A DNA stretch of 64,000 bases from Geobacter sp. FeAm09 (GTDB taxonomy: Bacteria > Desulfobacterota > Desulfuromonadia > Geobacterales > Pseudopelobacteraceae), in NCBI RefSeq assembly GCF_008330225.1, contig NZ_CP042466.1, positions 878,501 through 942,500 of the forward strand, given 5' to 3'. The translations under genes and the position numbers were made by a program. This document shows, piece after piece, positions 61,460 to 64,000 of this stretch (its first letter is position 1; each line of letters starts with the position of its first letter). Below the pieces are notes generated by a model. The model was not told the DNA's origin and searched no databases. It saw only the letters and a list, made by a program, of their open reading frames with translations.

Positions 61460-63806
61460 TCGCGTGGTCTCCGTTTCCCGGCTTGCCGTGCTCGCCGGTT
61501 TTATGCTCGGCCTTCTTCTGGCCGCTGCTCCGCTTGTAGGCCGGCTCGGGGTAGTCGATCCGGTGGTGGAAGATGCCGTTTAAGATGCGGTTGAAGCTCT
61601 TGGCGATCTCATGGAGGTTCTTGAGGGTCAGTTCGCACTCCTCCAACTGGCCGTCCATGAAGATGTTGTTGATGATCTTCTGCACCATCCCCTGGATGCG
61701 GTCCGGGGTGGGGTTGACCAGGGTGCGGGACGCCGCCTCGACGCAGTCGGCCAGCATGACGATGCCGGCCTCCCGGGTCTGGGGTTTGGGGCCGGGATAG
61801 CGGAAGTCCTTCTCCTCCACCGTCTGGCCGTTGGCCTCGGCCTGGGTCTTGGCCCGGTCGTAGAAGAACTTGATCAGCCCGGTGCCGTGGTGCTGACGGA
61901 TGATGTCGGTGATCGGCTGCCCCAGGTGCCGCTCCCGGGCCAGCTCCGACCCCTCCTTGATGTGGGAGATCAGGATCAGGGCGCTCATGCTGGGGGTCAG
62001 TTTGTCGTGGCGGTTCTCCTCCCCCCCCAGGTTTTCGACGAAATAGAGCGGCTTGGAGATCTTGCCGATGTCGTGGTAATAGGCGGCCACCCGCGCCAGG
62101 AGCGGATTGGCGTTGATGGACTCGGCGGCCGACTCCACCAGGTTGCCCACCACCACGCTGTGGTGATAGGTGCCGGGCGCGCGCACCATCAGGTCCCGCA
62201 GGAGCGGGGAGTTGAGGTTGGCCAGTTCCAGGAGCTTGATGTCGGTGGTGTAGTGGAACAGCGTCTCGATGAGCGGGATGAAGCCGGACACGAGCCCGGC
62301 GCTCAACACGCCGCTCACCAGGGCGAAAAAGACCACGTAGAGCGTCTGCATGCCGAACAGGGTGGCGCTGGAGGTCTGAAAGGCGAGGGCCATGGCCAGG
62401 TTGACCACCGACACCTTGAGGCCGGCGGTGTAGATGGTGCTCCGGTCGGAACACTGGCGCACCCCGTGGGCCCCCACGATGCTTCCCAGGAGGGTGTAGA
62501 TCACCACCGTCATGTTGCTGTCGAACATGATCCCCAAAAGCGGGGCCAGGATGGCGCAATAGACCAGGGCCACCTCGGAGTTGATGAAGATGCGCACGAT
62601 CATGGGGCCGGCGGCAAAGGGGAACAGGTAGAAGAAGGAGGCGGTGTCGATGTCCGGGAAGACCGGGCCGAGGCCGTGGGTGATGAGGATGGCGATCTTG
62701 AAGAGCAGGAAGCTGCCGATGATCAACAGCGATATGATCAGGATGTCCTTGTTGGTCGGATTGAACTTGCGGATGTTCTTCAGGGCGAAACGGTAGGGGA
62801 AATAGAACAGCACCACGATCAGGGCGAAGATGCCGACGGCCGAAGAGAGGCGGCTGCCGCCCCGGTTCTCCTGGAAGATGGTTTGCAGTTTGTGGGCCTG
62901 TTCGGGACTGATCCGCTCCCCGATCCGGACGATCATCTCGCCCTTCTGGACCTTGAAGAGCACCGGCCTGACCGTCTCCATGGCCGTCTTGGCCCGGGCC
63001 TCCGACGCCTCGCGGTTGTAGAACAGGTTGGGCAGGAGGATGCGGGCGAGCACGTGGGCGATGGCGCTCCCGTCGGTGCGGTCGTTCTGGCCGGAAAACT
63101 GCCAGGAGAGCACCAGCCTGCGGGCTTCACGGATCTCGGTGAACTCCAGGGCCACGTCGCTGTCCTCCACGAGCTGGCCGTTGTCGTTGATCAGTTCCAC
63201 ACCCCTTCTGGTGTCGGTCTGAAAGGCCTTGCCGTCCAGGACGATCCGGCGGCGGTACAGGTCGTTCACCATGCGGCCGGCGTCGGCCAGAAACACCTTG
63301 TCCGCGGCGATGTGGGTGAAGGCGTGGACCTCCGCCTCGTTCAGCTCCGTATCCAGAAGCGGCACCAGGAGGGCGCGCCACGCGTCGGTGCTCTTCTGGC
63401 TTTTGGCCGCCCGTTCCTTGCGGACCGCGCCGACCACCTGCTCGAGCTTGCCGATGATGTAGGAGGGGACGCGGTCGCTCACGTTGTAGACCACCGGCGC
63501 GCTGTTGCCCGCCTCCTTGCGGCGCTGCTCGGTCAGGGCGTGGTCCTCCACCAGGTAGTCCTGGGGGGCGCGGATGTCGGAGGTGGCGATGTCCCCCGGC
63601 TTGAATTCGGCCGAGTGGAACCGCTGCCCCGGGAGCAGGATGAGGGTCAGGAGGAGGGCGGTCGTCACGAGGAGGATAAACCTGTTCCGACGGGCCGTCA
63701 GGGGGTTGGAGAACCTTCTCACGATCACGTCCAGGAGGTTCGATCCCAGTTTGCTCAGGTATGTCAGCGTATGTTGGCCCTGATTATCGGCAGGTTGATG
63801 GGGCAT
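61359..63806 (-). CDS. pgpH: PgpH-type 7TM-HDED/HD-domain phosphohydrolase
   Basis: This 815-residue membrane protein belongs to the family that includes the cyclic-di-AMP phosphodiesterase PgpH. It has a membrane helix near residue 45, a large extracellular domain to about 320, seven membrane segments (about 320-500), and a cytosolic HD domain with GTYHHSVVVGNLVE, YYHDIGKI, and RQHHGT. The C-terminal tail is basic and Pro-rich and overlaps ybeY by 101 bases in another frame. It heads the leftward cluster to prfB. Whether cyclic-di-AMP is made here cannot be seen. Confidence 0.92.
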   Translation of the reverse strand: MPHQPADNQGQHTLTYLSKLGSNLLDVIVRRFSNPLTARRNRFILLVTTALLLTLILLPGQRFHSAEFKPGDIATSDIRAPQDYLVEDHALTEQRRKEAGNSAPVVYNVSDRVPSYIIGKLEQVVGAVRKERAAKSQKSTDAWRALLVPLLDTELNEAEVHAFTHIAADKVFLADAGRMVNDLYRRRIVLDGKAFQTDTRRGVELINDNGQLVEDSDVALEFTEIREARRLVLSWQFSGQNDRTDGSAIAHVLARILLPNLFYNREASEARAKTAMETVRPVLFKVQKGEMIVRIGERISPEQAHKLQTIFQENRGGSRLSSAVGIFALIVVLFYFPYRFALKNIRKFNPTNKDILIISLLIIGSFLLFKIAILITHGLGPVFPDIDTASFFYLFPFAAGPMIVRIFINSEVALVYCAILAPLLGIMFDSNMTVVIYTLLGSIVGAHGVRQCSDRSTIYTAGLKVSVVNLAMALAFQTSSATLFGMQTLYVVFFALVSGVLSAGLVSGFIPLIETLFHYTTDIKLLELANLNSPLLRDLMVRAPGTYHHSVVVGNLVESAAESINANPLLARVAAYYHDIGKISKPLYFVENLGGEENRHDKLTPSMSALILISHIKEGSELARERHLGQPITDIIRQHHGTGLIKFFYDRAKTQAEANGQTVEEKDFRYPGPKPQTREAGIVMLADCVEAASRTLVNPTPDRIQGMVQKIINNIFMDGQLEECELTLKNLHEIAKSFNRILNGIFHHRIDYPEPAYKRSSGQKKAEHKTGEHGKPGNGDHASADTAEQPPETAPDHGAPPKKGGGEDLKRLGMS

Positions 63807-63939
63807 AGGGGGTCGTTGGTCCGGCTGGCCCCGCTGTGGGGTCCATGCAATATAAGTATTTGAAATAAGATTTAAATATACCTTGCATGAACCGCAGTGT
63901 CAATACAGCTCTTTATGTGGCGGGGGGAGGGGGCGGTTT

Positions 63940-64000
63940 TTACACCAGGCTTATGTCCGCGGCCGTGATCTCCACGTCGGGCCATCCCTCGTAGAGCCAC
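63940..64000 (-). CDS. C-terminal end of an unidentified gene (partial)
   Basis: The minus strand reads WLYEGWPDVEITAADISLV then stop at 63942-63940. The beginning lies outside the window. Its position upstream of pgpH would suit a further member of the cluster, but the ending does not match the PhoH proteins usually found there. Confidence 0.45.
   Translation of the reverse strand, partial: WLYEGWPDVEITAADISLV

Overview
The window is high-GC bacterial chromosome, most likely from the Geobacteraceae (Desulfuromonadia). Three things point that way: a cytochrome c biogenesis gene at the left edge, the envelope and translation cluster pgpH-ybeY-dgkA/PAP2-corC-lnt-prfB at the right edge, and sigma-54-type regulation, dockerin-like secreted proteins and DUF2844/DUF3443 genes. 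This assignment rests on gene content only.

Layout: (1) 0-4.1 kb holds ccsB and three glycosyltransferase genes. (2) 4.18 kb is a tRNA-Gly(GCC) whose 3' end is an attachment site. The same 23-24 bp sequence recurs exactly at 20.43 and 24.90 kb and with two mismatches at 29.01 kb, so 25 kb of accessory DNA sits as three consecutive modules. Module 1 (4.2-20.4 kb) carries a tyrosine integrase, a second tyrosine recombinase, an AlpA-like protein, an array of perfect palindromes, a duplicated membrane-protein/lipoprotein cassette with one decayed copy, and a six-gene restriction-like operon (C5 methyltransferase, MORC-like GHKL ATPase, Z1 ATPase, DUF4420 nuclease-fold protein, small nuclease-like protein, Vsr). 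Module 2 (20.4-24.9 kb) carries a glycine-rich secreted protein with a dockerin-like end and a lipoprotein. Module 3 (24.9-29.0 kb) carries a Firmicutes-style LytTR/GHKL two-component pair and a Tat-exported metallophosphoesterase. Modules 2 and 3 have no integrase of their own.

(3) 29-42 kb is mixed chromosome: a Cthe_2159-like lipoprotein, a PPOX gene divergent from a MocR regulator, a B3/B4-domain protein, a GrlR-like protein, a XylR/V4R sigma-54 activator, a Crp/Fnr regulator, a four-repeat Ser-rich protein and the DUF2844-DUF3443 pair. (4) 42-52 kb is envelope stress and efflux: a BaeSR-like system divergent from a Spy/CpxP-like chaperone, then a TetR-MacA-MacB-OMF operon. (5) 52-64 kb has a Sir2 protein, a DUF1015 protein, an SPOR-NlpC/P60 lipoprotein, a possible FlaG-like protein, and the leftward prfB-lnt-corC-dgkA-ybeY-pgpH cluster. 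prfB shows its classical programmed +1 frameshift.

Six chromosomal genes are broken at seven points (glycosyltransferase at 1.29 kb, periplasmic protein at 44.6 kb, macB, lnt, corC, and the NlpC/P60 gene twice). Every break is repaired by adding one base to a G or C run of 5-8, so sequencing or assembly error is more likely than gene decay. A roughly 100-150 bp palindromic intergenic repeat occurs four times (41.9, 51.4, 54.6, 57.6 kb).
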